57,927 bases of DNA from NCBI GenBank assembly GCA_030491005.1, contig JAKZMJ010000029.1, forward strand, positions 1-57,927, read 5' to 3'. Source of the DNA: Sulfurospirillum sp. GTDB taxonomy: Bacteria > Campylobacterota > Campylobacteria > Campylobacterales > Arcobacteraceae. Of the stretch, positions 38,539-49,071 are shown one piece after another (position 1 is the stretch's first letter; each line of letters starts with the position of its first letter). The notes below the pieces were generated by a model. It had not been told where the DNA came from and searched no databases. It was given only the letters and a program-made list of their open reading frames with translations. The position numbers and the translations under genes were made by a program.

Positions 38539-39811
38539 GTGGAAGTTTTTAATTTTGAAAGTCAGATATATTTAATATCAAATTTTTTTAGAATTTATGT
38601 TTTATATAAATTTATAAATATTTTTTTAAAAAAAGATTTACAGATATTAAATTTGAATTTATTGCTTTTATTTTAGACTATAATTTACTATTAATAGTAT
38701 ATTATACTTAATTTTTAAATCGCCATTAGTAAATTCCCTAAATAATATAGTAGTATTTTTCCTTTTAACATATTTATATAAAGGAGAAATTAAAATAAGA
38801 ATTTTTATAACTATATTAAATTTTACAATTGGAATGACTTTAGAATCAATAATTTATTTTACTGTAATTAATATGAAATTTCCACACTCAGAAGTTATAA
38901 TGATTACAAATATAATATCTATATTATTAAATTTTATATTTGTATTAATTATAGAAAAAAAGATGAAATATGTATCAGAAGAAGTATTAGAAAATAAATA
39001 TTTTATATCATTACTTTTAATACCTCTAGGAAGTATATTTATATTTGTAGCTAATATATTTTTAACTGAAGGAATTAGTAATACAATTAAAGTTATTAAT
39101 ACTTCAATAATTTTATTGATAAATTTTTTAGTTTTTTCTCTATATACAGGAATATTAAAATCATATAAAAGAGATTTTGATAATAGAATATTAAAACAAC
39201 AAAATAATGCTTATAAGAATCAATTTGAGATAATAAAAGAAAGTCAAGAAAATATTGAAATGCTAAGACATTGATACAGATAATCATATAGCAGCTTTAA
39301 CTGTATTATCAAAAGAAAGTAATAATGTGGAAATATTAAAATACTTAAATAGAATGAGTGATGCAGTAGATGTTGGTAAGGAATATGTAAAAACTGGGAA
39401 TAGAAATATTGATAGTATTATAAATTATAAAGTTCATGAAGCAAGAGTTCATAATATTATAGTAAAGACCCATATAAATATTCCCAAAGAATTTAATATA
39501 TCGAGTTTTGATTTAATAGTTATATTGGGAAATTTAATTGATAATGCAATTGAGGCATTAGATAAAACTATAAATAAAAAATTAGAAATAGAGTTAATTT
39601 TTAAAAAAGGAGTTTTCTATATAAATATCAAAAATGATTTTAATGGAGAGATTATTAAAAAAAATGATTTATTTGAAACTACTAAGAGAAATAAGAAAAT
39701 TCATGGGTTAGGATTAAAAGTGTAAAAAAATTAGTTGATAAATATAATGGAACAATGCGAATAAACTATAGCAAAAATAATTTTATTGTTGAAATAATAC
39801 TTTTCAATTAA
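38539..39811 (+). pseudogene. GHKL (AgrC-type) sensor histidine kinase, multiply broken
   Basis: Start is probably GTG 38539, two bases after the regulator. Hydrophobic helices run through several frame breaks between 38640 and 38830 and continue to about 39160. The dimerisation helix has LRHDTDNHIAALTVLSK with the phosphorylated-His position, split by a shift near 39272. The ATPase part follows: VILGNLIDNAIEAL (N box) and KIHGLGLK, with a last shift near 39723 before KLVDKYNGTMRI and the stop at 39811. At least three to four breaks in one gene, next to a regulator with a stop, suggest decay of the whole two-component system. Confidence 0.75.
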
Positions 39812-39815
39812 AGTA

Positions 39816-39844
39816 AAAAGTAGAAGAAATTCTATTTTTTTTTT
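39816..39844 (+). terminator. terminator after the broken kinase gene
   Basis: Hairpin TAGAA-GAAA-TTCTA (39821-39834), extended by A-T pairs, followed by ten T. Confidence 0.8.
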
Positions 39845-39948
39845 ATGTAAAACTGCAAGTTATTACATTTAGCATGCCATTTAGTACATCTAGGTATAAA
39901 ATTTTAAGATACTGTGGTATTATCAAACATAAAATATCGTAAGGTAAT

Positions 39949-40143
39949 ATGATAACTAAAATCTATAGTATAATTTTTTTTAGTGAAATATTAGGTTTTA
40001 ATAATTTCTCTTTTAGTTTTGATTCATATAAGATTTTTTTCTTTGATTTGCTGATAAGCAATAAAAATATTGTATTAATTGTAAGTATTATTATTGTAAT
40101 ACTTGGAATTGCATTTGTAAAATTATTAGATAATAGTATTTAG
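39949..40143 (+). CDS. small single-pass membrane protein, unknown
   Basis: A 64-residue peptide with a Phe- and Ser-rich N-terminal half (FFSEILGFNNFSFSFDS) and a strong C-terminal hydrophobic helix (NIVLIVSIIIVILGIAFVKLL). GTAAGG precedes the ATG by four bases. It stands alone between the broken kinase and a small exported protein. It lacks the AgrD layout (amphipathic leader, Cys-containing core, acidic tail), so a peptide-signal role is not supported. Might be an orphan membrane peptide or chance frame. Confidence 0.4.
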   Translation: MITKIYSIIFFSEILGFNNFSFSFDSYKIFFFDLLISNKNIVLIVSIIIVILGIAFVKLLDNSI

Positions 40144-40207
40144 ATATAGTATATTATTGTAATAAATTTAAGAAAATTATTTATTATGATTGCATAATGG
40201 AGGTAAA

Positions 40208-40627
40208 ATGAATAAAATAATTTTGGTATTATTACCAATATTAATAATTACATTAGCATTATTTATAAAACCATTTGGGGATTCTTGTGATGGTTATATA
40301 ACTAATGTTAAGTTAAGTCATGTTATAGATCAAAATTCTCATTATTTTAAATGGTATGTTAAAAATTGTTCAGAGGATAAGCTTACATATGAAAAGGGAT
40401 CAATTATGAACTATATTATAAGAAATACTTCTTCAAATAAAATTTATACTTTAAAAGATAAGTTTAATGAAAATATTATTTTATATAATAATGATTTTTT
40501 TGAAAAAACAGTTGTAATAAATAATTTGCCAAAAGGTAATTACTCAGTTGAATTTTGGGCTGCAAGTAGAGAAGGGACAGTTGTTAGAATGAAATTGAAG
40601 TTTGAAATATCTGAAATAGTAAGGTAA
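40208..40627 (+). CDS. small exported or membrane-anchored beta-sandwich-like protein
   Basis: 139 residues. The N-terminal hydrophobic segment (IILVLLPILIITLALFI) acts as signal or anchor. The rest alternates short strands (VKNCSEDKLTYEKGSIMNYIIRN, NNLPKGNYSVEFWAASREG), a pattern like Ig-type BsuPI (intracellular proteinase inhibitor-like) domains that occur in exported proteins of Bacillota; this is a weak resemblance. The start is ATG 40208 with a perfect GGAGGT eight bases upstream. Transcribed alone. Frame intact. Confidence 0.55.
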   Translation: MNKIILVLLPILIITLALFIKPFGDSCDGYITNVKLSHVIDQNSHYFKWYVKNCSEDKLTYEKGSIMNYIIRNTSSNKIYTLKDKFNENIILYNNDFFEKTVVINNLPKGNYSVEFWAASREGTVVRMKLKFEISEIVR

Positions 40628-40747
40628 TTAAGTTTATATTATACTATCATAAAATTATTAGATAAATACTTATTAAATAAATAGGTGTTTTTTAAATTAT
40701 TGTTTTAAAAAAGGGTATATATTAAAAAACTTGTGATAGGAGGAAGT

Positions 40748-41630
40748 ATGAAAAAGTTAGAAAAAGTATTATTAGGAGCCTTTCTAGGAGATGCTTTTGC
40801 TCTAGGTGCACATTGGATTTATGATATAGAAAAAATCAAAAGTAATTTTGGTAATATAGATAAGATTGTTAATCCACTTAAAGATACATATCATCAAGGA
40901 AAAGTTAAAGGTGATTTTACACATTACGGAGATCAAATGTTGATTCTAATGGATTATTTGGGTAAATCAAAAGAATACATACAAAAAGACTATAGAAATT
41001 ATTGGTTAGAAGAGATGAAAGATTTTAAAGGATATATGGATCATGCAAGTAAGGATTCAATTTTTAATCTAAAAGATTTAGATATAGAGGTAGGTTCAAA
41101 TTCTAATGATTTAGCAGGGATTTCAGGGATGGCCATATTTTTATTTTTTAATAAAGATAGTAAAGAAATTTTGAAAAAAAGAATATTAAAAAATGCTAGT
41201 TTAAACCCATGGTAATAAAAAATTTTTAGAAATAGCAGAAACATTATTTGAGATAACTTATGGAGTATTAGAAGGAAAAACACTAGTAAAATCACTCGAT
41301 AATGCATTTGAAATTGCAAGTCCAAGAATAAAAAAAATGATTACAAAGGCAAGAAATAATTTAGATAAAACTCCAGAAGAGGTTGCTTTAGACTTCGGAC
41401 AAAGTTGTCATAGTGGAGAAGCATTTCCATTAACAATTTATTTATTATTAAAATATAAAAATAATTTTAGAGAAGCATTTATAAATAATGTTATGATAGG
41501 TGGAGATTCAGCTGCTAGGGGCATAGTACTCGGAATGATTTTAGGTGGACTTAAAGATTCAGAAATACCAAATGAATGGATTAATGAAATGAATTATTAT
41601 CCTAAAATTAGAAGTTTTATTTTGGGTTAA
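40748..41630 (+). CDS. ADP-ribosylglycohydrolase family protein (frameshifted)
   Basis: Family related to DraG and ARH enzymes that remove ADP-ribose from proteins or small molecules using a Mg2+ pair. The N terminus LLGAFLGDAFALGAHWIYD and the C-terminal metal motif GGDSAARGIVLGMILG are characteristic; FGQSCHSGEAFPLTIY is the middle motif. Two Asp typical of the first metal site appear in GDFTHYGDQM. The frame shifts near 41207 at TTAAACCC; joining gives about 293 residues, standard length. Start ATG 40748 follows AGGAGG. The gene is monocistronic and ends with a convergent terminator. Target unknown. Confidence 0.88.
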
Positions 41631-41641
41631 TTTAAATAAGA

Positions 41642-41671
41642 CAAGTAAAAATTTTAATTAATTTTTACTTG
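41642..41671. terminator. bidirectional terminator between convergent genes
   Basis: Arms CAAGTAAAAATT and AATTTTTACTTG with a six-base loop, overlapping the restored stop of the minus-strand DUF4184-like gene. Confidence 0.7.
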
Positions 41672-42416
41672 CCTTTATATTTTTTCCGGTCTAGTATAGA
41701 TGATATAAAAATACCTATTAATACACCATTTATAAGAGTTACAACATAATTTCCTAAAAATTTAAAGCTAAAATTTCCCAGAATTAAAAAATTACAAGTA
41801 AAGATTATAATTGTTATTAAAATAGTCCTACTGAAATAAATATATTTTCCTTTTATTAGAATATGGTTTTATTTTAGAGTTATTTTTACTCTTATATAAA
41901 AAGAGAATTAACACTAGAAAACCTAGGATAGTACTGCCATGTTGTAGAAATTTATAAATTGGAATATTAAATTTATAAATTTTAATACTCATATTAAGAA
42001 TAGGAAATTTATCAACAAAAAAAACCGTGACTATGTGTAAAATATCCCATAGTACATGTGAAGCCATTCCAATAAAAGATGAATAAATAAATACAATAAC
42101 ATCTTTAAAAGATTTAAGACTCCATTTTGAAATCACATAATTGTAAAACCATTTATCTAAAGGTGAAATCAGATTTAAAATTAAAGATTGTTTAATTAAA
42201 AAGTGAAAAATATACGCAATTAAAAAACATAATGGTAAATTTAAACATAAAAATCCCAAAAAAGTATGACCTATTGTACTAGAAGGATAAAATTTTATAA
42301 AATATTCAAAATCAGGCGCCATACTACCTAAAACCAATCCTGTTAAATCAAAATATTTACTTAGTTTCTTATATAATGGTAAAATAATAGCAGGGATGTG
42401 AAAGTGTAAATGGCAT
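41665..42416 (-). CDS. DUF4184-like membrane protein (two frameshifts)
   Basis: Reconstructed product begins MPFTLSHP, continues ILPLYKKLSKYFDLTGLVLGSMAPDFEYF after a shift near 42390, and has about six hydrophobic helices including VIVFIYSSFIGMASHVLWDI. After another shift near 41845 a further helix (FLILGNFSFKFLGNYVV) and a tail LDRKKYKGK end at 41665. Total about 250 residues, usual for the family. The N-terminal SHP and the MAPDF motifs suggest a metal-dependent-hydrolase-like membrane fold, function unknown. GGGAGG lies before ATG 42416, 14 bases after the flavodoxin stop, so the two genes form an operon. Confidence 0.75.
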
Positions 42417-42429
42417 GGACGCCTCCCTT

Positions 42430-42860
42430 TTATTTTAAAATTAAACTTTTTCCTAGTTCAGTACATATAAATAAATCATCTTCATCAGGTGTTTCATTAA
42501 TTATTAGTCCATCATTAATAAGGTTGGCACCATAATTTTCCATTTTGCTTGTCCAGTCTTGCATCCATTGTCCTTCACCATTCAACTATATGACCCAAAT
42601 AATATAATATTTTTATTTTTTGATAAACTTTCCATTGATTCAATAAATGCTAGCATTGTAGCTTCATCTATTTCTTCACTACCACAAGCTGGGCATCCTA
42701 ATGCTATAATATCAGCCTTTTCAAAATCTGCTTTACTTGCATTTTCAATTCTAATTAAATTTGCATCAGCACCGGAATCATTAGCGCCATTTAAAATAGC
42801 TGTAGCCATCATTTCTGTATTTCCAGTTTCACTAAAATATATAATTGTTATTTTCTTCAT
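42430..42860 (-). CDS. flavodoxin (frameshifted)
   Basis: Short-chain flavodoxin binding FMN and carrying single electrons, able to replace ferredoxin as partner of enzymes such as the por product in this window. The N terminus MKKITIIYFSETGNTEMMA holds the phosphate-binding loop SETGNT. DIIALGCPACGSEEID and FGSYS are the FMN-contacting loops. The frame shifts near 42583; the rest (GEGQWMQDWTSKMENYG, INETPDEDDLFICTELG) ends at 42430, total about 143 residues, which is normal. GGAGG precedes the ATG at 42860. Upstream of the DUF4184-like gene in the same operon. Confidence 0.9.
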
Positions 42861-42950
42861 AGTTTCCTCCTAATTTATAAAACCCTGTTGATAATCGTTA
42901 TCAGTTAACTAGAGTATATATTTAAGATTACTAGTTGTCAATATTATATT

Positions 42951-44069
42951 TTATTTAGGCAAGCTTATTTTAAATATAGTGCCTTTATCTATTGTCACTT
43001 GAAACATATATTTTACCGCTATGTGATATAACAAGTTGTTTACATATTGCTAGACCTAGACCATGCCTTTTCTTTTAGTTTCACGAGCTTTATCACATTG
43101 ATAAAAGTACTCAAATATATGAGGTAAGTTTTCTTTTGATATTCCAATGCCATCATCTTCAATAAAAATTTCATAAGAATAATTTGTTTCTTTTGTATAT
43201 ATTTTAATATAAGTTTGGGTAAACTTAATGGCGTTATTAATTAAATTTTCTAAAACTTGTCCTATTCTAAATTCATCAATATTTAAAACTAAATCTAAAA
43301 TTGGTTTTTCAACAATAAATTCAAAATTGTTTTCTTCAGATGAGAATTCAAGTGTTTTAGTATTAGTGTACTCTGTTAAAAAAGTTGACATAGAAGTTGG
43401 GGCTATATTAACAGTAAACTTTTCAAGCTCTAATTGAGTAAATGTAAATAGGTCATCGATTAAATGATCAAGTCTCATAGATTTAACATGAATAACATTT
43501 AAATAATTTTTAATAGTTTTAGGATTAGTTACAACGCCATCTTGCAGTCCTTCTACATATCCAATAATACTCGTAAGTGGTGTTTTTAAATCATGAGTTA
43601 TACTGGCAATAAGTTCTTTTCTTGAATTTTCATATATTTCTTGTTTCCTAGTTGATATTAGAAGTTTATCTTTCATTGTATCAAACTCTGCACATAATTT
43701 TCCAAATTCATTTTCACCGTGATATTTAATTTTAAAATTTAAATCACCAGATCCTATTCTTTCAGCTGCATAGTTGAGTTCCTTTAATGGAGTTAATACA
43801 AAATCAGATAATAATTTTGATAAAATAAATACCATTCCAGCTAAAGAAATTAGAAATACAGCAAATAATGTTATTATTACATATATAAATTCAGATGAAT
43901 TTTTTCCTTCAACTATGACTTCAATAGAATTAAAATCTATATTTTGGAAAACAGGAACTTTTATAATATTAAATTTAATTAATATTATGGCCATTATTAC
44001 GATTAAAAAAGGAACAATAAATAATGAAGTCAGAGCAAGAGTTAACTTTGATCTGAAGTCAACTCTCAT
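42951..44069 (-). CDS. sensor histidine kinase, HAMP/HisKA type (two frameshifts near 3' end)
   Basis: Membrane kinase with two helices (about 13-33 and 62-85) flanking a short extracytoplasmic loop, then HAMP (TPLKELNYAAERIGSGDLNF), HisKA with ASITHDLKTPLTSIIGY (phospho-His), the N box ENLINNAIKFT and the EDDGIGISKENLPHIF box. Frame shifts near 43070 and 42995 interrupt the last part; the joined end reads HGLGLAICKQL and GTIFKISLPK, stop at 42951. Total about 372 residues. The ATG overlaps the stop of its response regulator by three bases, so they are coupled. Signal unknown; PhoR/WalK-like class. Confidence 0.88.
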
Positions 44070-44765
44070 TTTTTCTCTCCTTTAAATTTATATCCTATGC
44101 CCCATACTGTTTCAATATATGAAGGCCTAGATGGGTCTCTTTCTATTTTTTCGCGTATTTTTCTAATATGAACAGTTACTGTATTAATATCACCATATTC
44201 ATTGTATCCCCAAATTTCATCAAAAATCTTTTCTCTAGATAAAGCTTGATTTGCATTACTAGCAAGGAAATGAAGAATCTCAAATTCTTTTACAGAAAAA
44301 GGAACGATTTCACTATCTAATGAAACTGTGTATGCAGTAGAATCAATTGTTAAACCCTCAAATGATAGTACTTCAGAAGTTTCTTGAGTTACAGATAATT
44401 CATTAAATCTTCTTAATTGTGATTGAACTCTAGCAATTAATTCTCTAGGACTAAATGGTTTAGTTATATAATCATCTGCTCCAAGGCCAAGGCCTATTAT
44501 TTTATCAGTATCTTCTTTTTTTTGCGCTTAATATTAAAATTGGAATATTTGATTTAGAACGAATAGTACGGCAAACTTCAAATCCATCTTTTTTAGGTAA
44601 CATAATATCCAAAATAGCAAGCTGAGGCTTTTCAGATTCAAATAGTTCAAGAGCTTCTTCACCATCGTTTGATGTAATTACTTTATAATTTGATGCGACT
44701 AGATAATCTCTAATTAAATTAGCGATTTCTTTTTCATCTTCTACAACTAATATTTTCTCATTCAT
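44066..44765 (-). CDS. OmpR/PhoB-family response regulator (frameshifted)
   Basis: Receiver domain with EDE acidic pocket (residues 9-11), phospho-acceptor in LAILDIMLPKKDGF and Lys in DDYITKPFSPRE. A shift near 44515 in a T run splits the receiver. The winged-helix domain follows: FSVKEFEILHFLASN, REKIFDEIWGY and NTVTVHIRKIREKIE, ending GIGYKFKGEKK. Total about 233 residues. AAAGGAAAATT precedes ATG 44765. The stop overlaps the start of the kinase, a classic cotranscribed two-component pair. Confidence 0.9.
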
Positions 44766-44968
44766 ATAATTTTCCTTTCTAACATATGGGTTCGTATACT
44801 TATATAATATTTTATAATTTCTAAATTAACAAGAATTAGTATTAATTTTAATAGATATTTAAGCAGATATAAGAGAATTATTAGTATTATATTACATGTT
44901 TCATTTTTTTATGAATTAATTCATAGAATTTGTTATAATTACTATGTAACTATTCTTTGGGAGGGACT

Positions 44969-45912
44969 ATGTCTGATTATCACGAGTTGACTAGAATGAT
45001 GCAAAAAATAAAAAGAGCTGAAGGAAGACTTAAAACATTATTAGAAAATAAACAAGTTTTAGAAAAAAACATAAAATTGCAAGAAGTAAAATTAGAAAAA
45101 GAAAATTTTGATGTAGAAAAATTAGAGGGTCTCTCATTAATTGGATTTGTACATCTTATTAAAGGTACACTAATTGATAAGCTTGATAAAGAAGAAAAAG
45201 AAGCATTGCTTGCTAAAAACAAATATGAATATTTATGTCATGAATTAAGATTTTGTTTAGATGAAATTAATTTATATAGAAAAAAAGTAGAAGAAAAATA
45301 TATAATAGAAAAAGAATATAAAAAGTGTTTAAAATTAAAAGAAAAAGAGTTAGTATGTTTAAATAATTTAGATTCAAAAAAAATAATATTTTAATAGAAA
45401 AAATATGTTATAATAATGAAGTTTTATTAGAAGTTAATGAAGCAATAAAAGCTGGAGATGCTTTATATGAATCTTTTGAATGTATAAATAAATGTTTTGA
45501 AGAAGCAGTGGAATTAGGAGTAGTAGATGTCCTTGATAATGGTTTGCTTGTTTCTGAAGAAAATCAATCAGAAATACAAATTACTAATCAAGCAATGATG
45601 TTAATACAACAATTAATCAGAAAATATCATATTGAATTATTAGATGTTAGTAATATTTACGATTTTAATGTAGATGAAGAGGAAATTTTAACATTTACTG
45701 ACTATTTCTTAGAAGGAATAATGAAAAGAAAGTCAGTAGAAGAAAAATTAGAGATGACAAAAGAAAAAATCGAAAAATCTAAGTTATGTATAAAAAAATC
45801 TATGTGGTCACTTAGAGAATGTAAAGCTATATTGATTGAAGAAATAAAAAGAATAAATGAAGAAAAAATTAATCTTGTTGAAACATTTTTGCTTATTAAT
45901 CAGGAGGAGTAA
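44969..45912 (+). CDS. coiled-coil cytosolic protein, unknown function (frameshifted)
   Basis: About 314 residues, strongly helical and charged. Start ATG 44969 follows GGGAGG. The N half (MSDYHELTRMMQKIKRAEGR, then LEGLSLIGFVHLIKGTLIDK) forms two long coiled coils. A shift near 45393 in an A run joins to NEVLLEVNEAIKAGDALYE and a second coiled coil from 45700 on. The motif EGLSLIGFVHLIKGT followed by KEEKEALLAKNKYEYL is also found in uncharacterised Bacillota proteins known to me only as hypothetical. The stop overlaps the start of the transglutaminase-like gene by one base, so they are coexpressed. Confidence 0.6.
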
Positions 45913-47730
45913 TGAAAAGAGGAATACTTATACTTATATTATTTTTAAATATGACTATTGCTTATGGTGATGAAATAGGAGTAGTTGTTACTTTAAATAA
46001 TGAAGTTATGATATTAGAAGAACCAGCATATATAATTAATAACAGAACATTATTACCTCTTCGCTATATGTTAGAACCTTTAGGATTAGAAGTATCTTGG
46101 ATTAATAAAACTAGAACCATTATAGCAAAAAAAAAAACCTGGACTTTTAATTGAAATGCAAATTGGCAGTAAAGAAGTTAAAGTAAATAATGAATTACTT
46201 ATGATTGATGTGCCTGCAATGATAATAAATAATAGAACTTATATACCTATAAATTTTTTAGTTAAAGCTACGGGTGCACTTGTTAAATGGGATGAAAAAA
46301 CTAGAACAGTATCTATATACACTAAAGATATACCTGAAAATAAAGAAGAATCAATTGGAGATATTTTAATAAAAATATTTAATTATTCAAAAGAAAGTGA
46401 TTTTAAAAATTCTTTTGAAATAAGAGAGGCCTATCACTCGCTAGTAAAGAAACTTGCAAAAATTAAAAAAAAGAGAAAATCAGAAATTAAAATAGTAAAA
46501 ACTGAATTAATAAATTTAGGTGAGTCATTGGGAGTAAATTTACTAAATGAAAGTAGTTTAAATAAGCTATTGGTTGAGCTAGAGCCTGAAATACAAAACT
46601 ATCTTGAGAAGAGTATAGATAATATTAAAGTAAAATATAAATTTAATTTAACATCTAATGGTGATAAAGTTTATAAATCTGAAGTTGATACAGATGATTC
46701 TTTGTATGAGTTTAAAAACGGAATTATTAGAATTGGTTCATTATTAGATTCAGAATATGCTACTATAATTTCTGATAATGGTTTTAGTTATGGTATGTAT
46801 ATTAATCAGTTAAAAAATGGATACCATTATGAGGCACATAGATTAGATTCTCTAATAAAATATTCTATTAGTTTTTATTCTAATGGAGTATTAGATGGTA
46901 TAAGATATGAAGTTTCTTATAGTAACAAAAATATTTTTAAATATAGTTTATTACAAATATACAAAGAAGGAATTGCTACTGATATTGCATACTTAATTTT
47001 CCCTGATGATGTAGAGAGATTTGATAGAGCTGAATTGGGTAGTAGGTCTAAAATAGCCAAAGTAGATAAAAATAAAATACTAACAATATATCCTACTGAT
47101 AGTAAGGGATATTCAAGAGAAGAAAATACTGGTTTTGGTTATAAAAAATTTGAATCAGGTGTTGAATATATAGGTGATTTTTTTGAAGGATCAATTTATG
47201 GAAATGGGCTTTACTATGAGGGAGGTGAAAGTTCAAATTTAGATAGTAATTTAATGGATTTAAGAGCAAATGAGATTATAGAGCAAATAATAACAAAAGA
47301 CCAAACTGATGACGAAAAAATAAAATCAATATATGAATATTTAGCAAGTCATATATTATATGATCCAACCCCTAATGCTAATGGAGATTATAGATCAATG
47401 TCTCATACTGCATATAGCGCTTTAGTTGATGGAATTGCAGTTTGTGATGGTTATTCTGAGGCTTTTAAATATTTGCTTGATAAAGTTGGAATTGAAAATG
47501 TTTTAATTTTTGGTGAAGCAAAGGAAGAAGCATTAAAATTTAAAAATACGATAAATCATGCTTGGAATCTTATAAAAGTTGGAGAAAAGTATTATCATTA
47601 TGATTTAACATGGGATGATGATGATGTAAATAATAAAGTAAGGTATAATTTTTATAAAAAAAATAATGAAGATTTACGAAGTACGCACAAATGGAAAATT
47701 ATAGATTATTCAAAATATTTAACCGACTAA
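45912..47730 (+). CDS. secreted protein: copper-amine-oxidase N-like repeats, MORN-like motif and transglutaminase-like domain (frameshifted)
   Basis: About 605 residues with a signal peptide (ILILILFLNMTIAYGDE). Two copper-amine-oxidase-N-type repeats follow (INNRTLLPLRYMLEPLG with VSW, then INNRTYIPINFLVKATGA with VKW), modules thought to bind cell-wall material. After a helical region comes a MORN-like stretch (YIGDFFEGSIYGNGLYY). The C-terminal 150 residues form a transglutaminase-like domain: Cys in GIAVCDGYSEAF, His in NHAWNLIKVG, Asp in YYHYDLTWDD. A shift lies in the A-run near 46130. It may crosslink or cleave surface proteins. TAA ends 11 bases before the GT2 gene, indicating an operon. 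Confidence 0.78.
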
Positions 47731-47741
47731 ATGGAGGAGTT

Positions 47742-48692
47742 ATGGAGATTAGTATAGTTATACCAGTTTTTAATGAAGAAACAAATATTAGACCATTATA
47801 TAATAGACTTTTAGAAACCATAGAAAAAATAACATTAGATTATGAAATTATTTATGTGGATGATGGTAGTTCTGATACTACATCTGAAGAAGTTAAATTA
47901 TTAAGATTGGAAAATAAAAGAGTTAAATTAATAAGTTTTTCAAGAAATTTTGGCCATGAGATGGCAAATAGTGTAGGTTTTAGAAAAGCATCAGGTAAGG
48001 CTGTTGTTATTATAGATGGAGATTTGCAAGATCCACCAGAATTGATTAAAGATATGTATAATAAGTATAAAGAAGGATTTGATATTGTTTATGCTAAAAG
48101 AATTTCTAGGAAAAAGGAATCTTTTCTAAAAAAAATAACTTCAAAATTATTCTATAGAGTTATGCGATTTATGAGTTATGTAGAATTACCCCTTGATACA
48201 GGTGATTTTAGACTCTTAAGTAGAAGAGTAGTTATTGAAATAAATAAATTAAATGAGCATAATAGATTTTTTAGAGGAATAACTCATTGGGTTGGATTTA
48301 AAATTACATATGTTGAGTTTAATAGAGATGAAAGATATTCGGGTGTAACTAAATATAACTATTTTAAATTAATGAAATTAGCAATTGATGCAATTCTTTC
48401 ATTTTCTTATAAACCCCTTAAAATATTTAGTTTTATAGGATTTAGTATGGCAGGTTTTAGTTTTGTATTTATGTTATATTGGATTGCTTATAAATTGATT
48501 ACTAATAATCCTATTGATGGTTGGACTTCACTTGTTACTATATTATTGTTTTGTTTTGGCATTATGATGATGCAAATTAGCGTATTGGGTGAGTATATTG
48601 CAAGGATATATGAAGAAGTAAGAAGACGACCACTGTATATTATAGCTGATGAAGAAGGCCTAAGTGATGAAGACGATAAAGAAAGAACTTAG
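47742..48692 (+). CDS. gtrB-like: GtrB-type family 2 glycosyltransferase (polyprenyl-phosphate sugar synthase)
   Basis: 316 residues. The catalytic domain has ISIVIPVFNEETNI, EIIYVDDGSSDTT, VIIDGDLQDPPELI (the DxD-like GDLQDP) and DTGDFRLLSRR, characteristic of DPM1/GtrB enzymes that load glucose or mannose on undecaprenyl phosphate. Two C-terminal membrane helices (about 230-255 and 265-295) match GtrB. Start ATG 47742 has GGAGGAG six bases before. The gene overlaps gtrA, its usual partner that flips the lipid-linked sugar. Frame intact. Which sugar cannot be read. Confidence 0.9.
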   Translation: MEISIVIPVFNEETNIRPLYNRLLETIEKITLDYEIIYVDDGSSDTTSEEVKLLRLENKRVKLISFSRNFGHEMANSVGFRKASGKAVVIIDGDLQDPPELIKDMYNKYKEGFDIVYAKRISRKKESFLKKITSKLFYRVMRFMSYVELPLDTGDFRLLSRRVVIEINKLNEHNRFFRGITHWVGFKITYVEFNRDERYSGVTKYNYFKLMKLAIDAILSFSYKPLKIFSFIGFSMAGFSFVFMLYWIAYKLITNNPIDGWTSLVTILLFCFGIMMMQISVLGEYIARIYEEVRRRPLYIIADEEGLSDEDDKERT

Positions 48693-49071
48693 TAGTTATA
48701 CGATATTTGGTGTTTTTACAACGGCAATTGCAATATTATCATATAAGTTTTTTTTACTAATAAATATAAGTTATATTATTGCAACAACATTATCAACAGT
48801 TTTAGCTGTAGTATTTGCTTATATCACAAATCGGAAGTATGTTTTTAAAAGTAAAAATGATATAAAACTTGAAAGTTTTAAATTTTTAATTGCTAGATTT
48901 ATTATTTATTTATTTGAAACAGCATTAATAGTTTTACTAGTTACTGAATTTAAAATAGAAGAATTTATATCAAAAATATTAGTCACAATTTTAGTTATTG
49001 TAAGTAATTATTTAGTAAGTAAGTTTATTATTTTTAGGGATATAAGGAGGAAAAAAATTGAAAAAAATTAA
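48667..49071 (+). CDS. gtrA-like: GtrA family membrane protein (lipid-linked sugar flippase)
   Basis: A 134-residue membrane protein with four hydrophobic helices (YTIFGVFTTAIAILSYKF, IIATTLSTVLAVVFAYI, FIIYLFETALIVLLV and VTILVIVSNYLVSKF). ITNRKYVFKSK and NYLVSKFIIFRD are GtrA signatures. GtrA proteins are thought to flip undecaprenyl-phosphate sugars made by GtrB. It overlaps the end of the GT2 gene; GTG 48664 is an alternative start. The SLH protein gene starts before this gene stops. Frame intact. Confidence 0.88.
   Translation: MKTIKKELSSYTIFGVFTTAIAILSYKFFLLINISYIIATTLSTVLAVVFAYITNRKYVFKSKNDIKLESFKFLIARFIIYLFETALIVLLVTEFKIEEFISKILVTILVIVSNYLVSKFIIFRDIRRKKIEKN

Noticed and set aside
39949-40143. 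AgrD-like signal peptide next to the broken kinase
   Set aside because: The peptide has its hydrophobic helix at the C terminus, no Cys in a thiolactone-like core and no AgrB gene nearby.
42559-42873. Plus-strand open frame opposite the flavodoxin gene
   Set aside because: The minus strand encodes an unmistakable flavodoxin with the SETGNT loop; the plus frame is its shadow.
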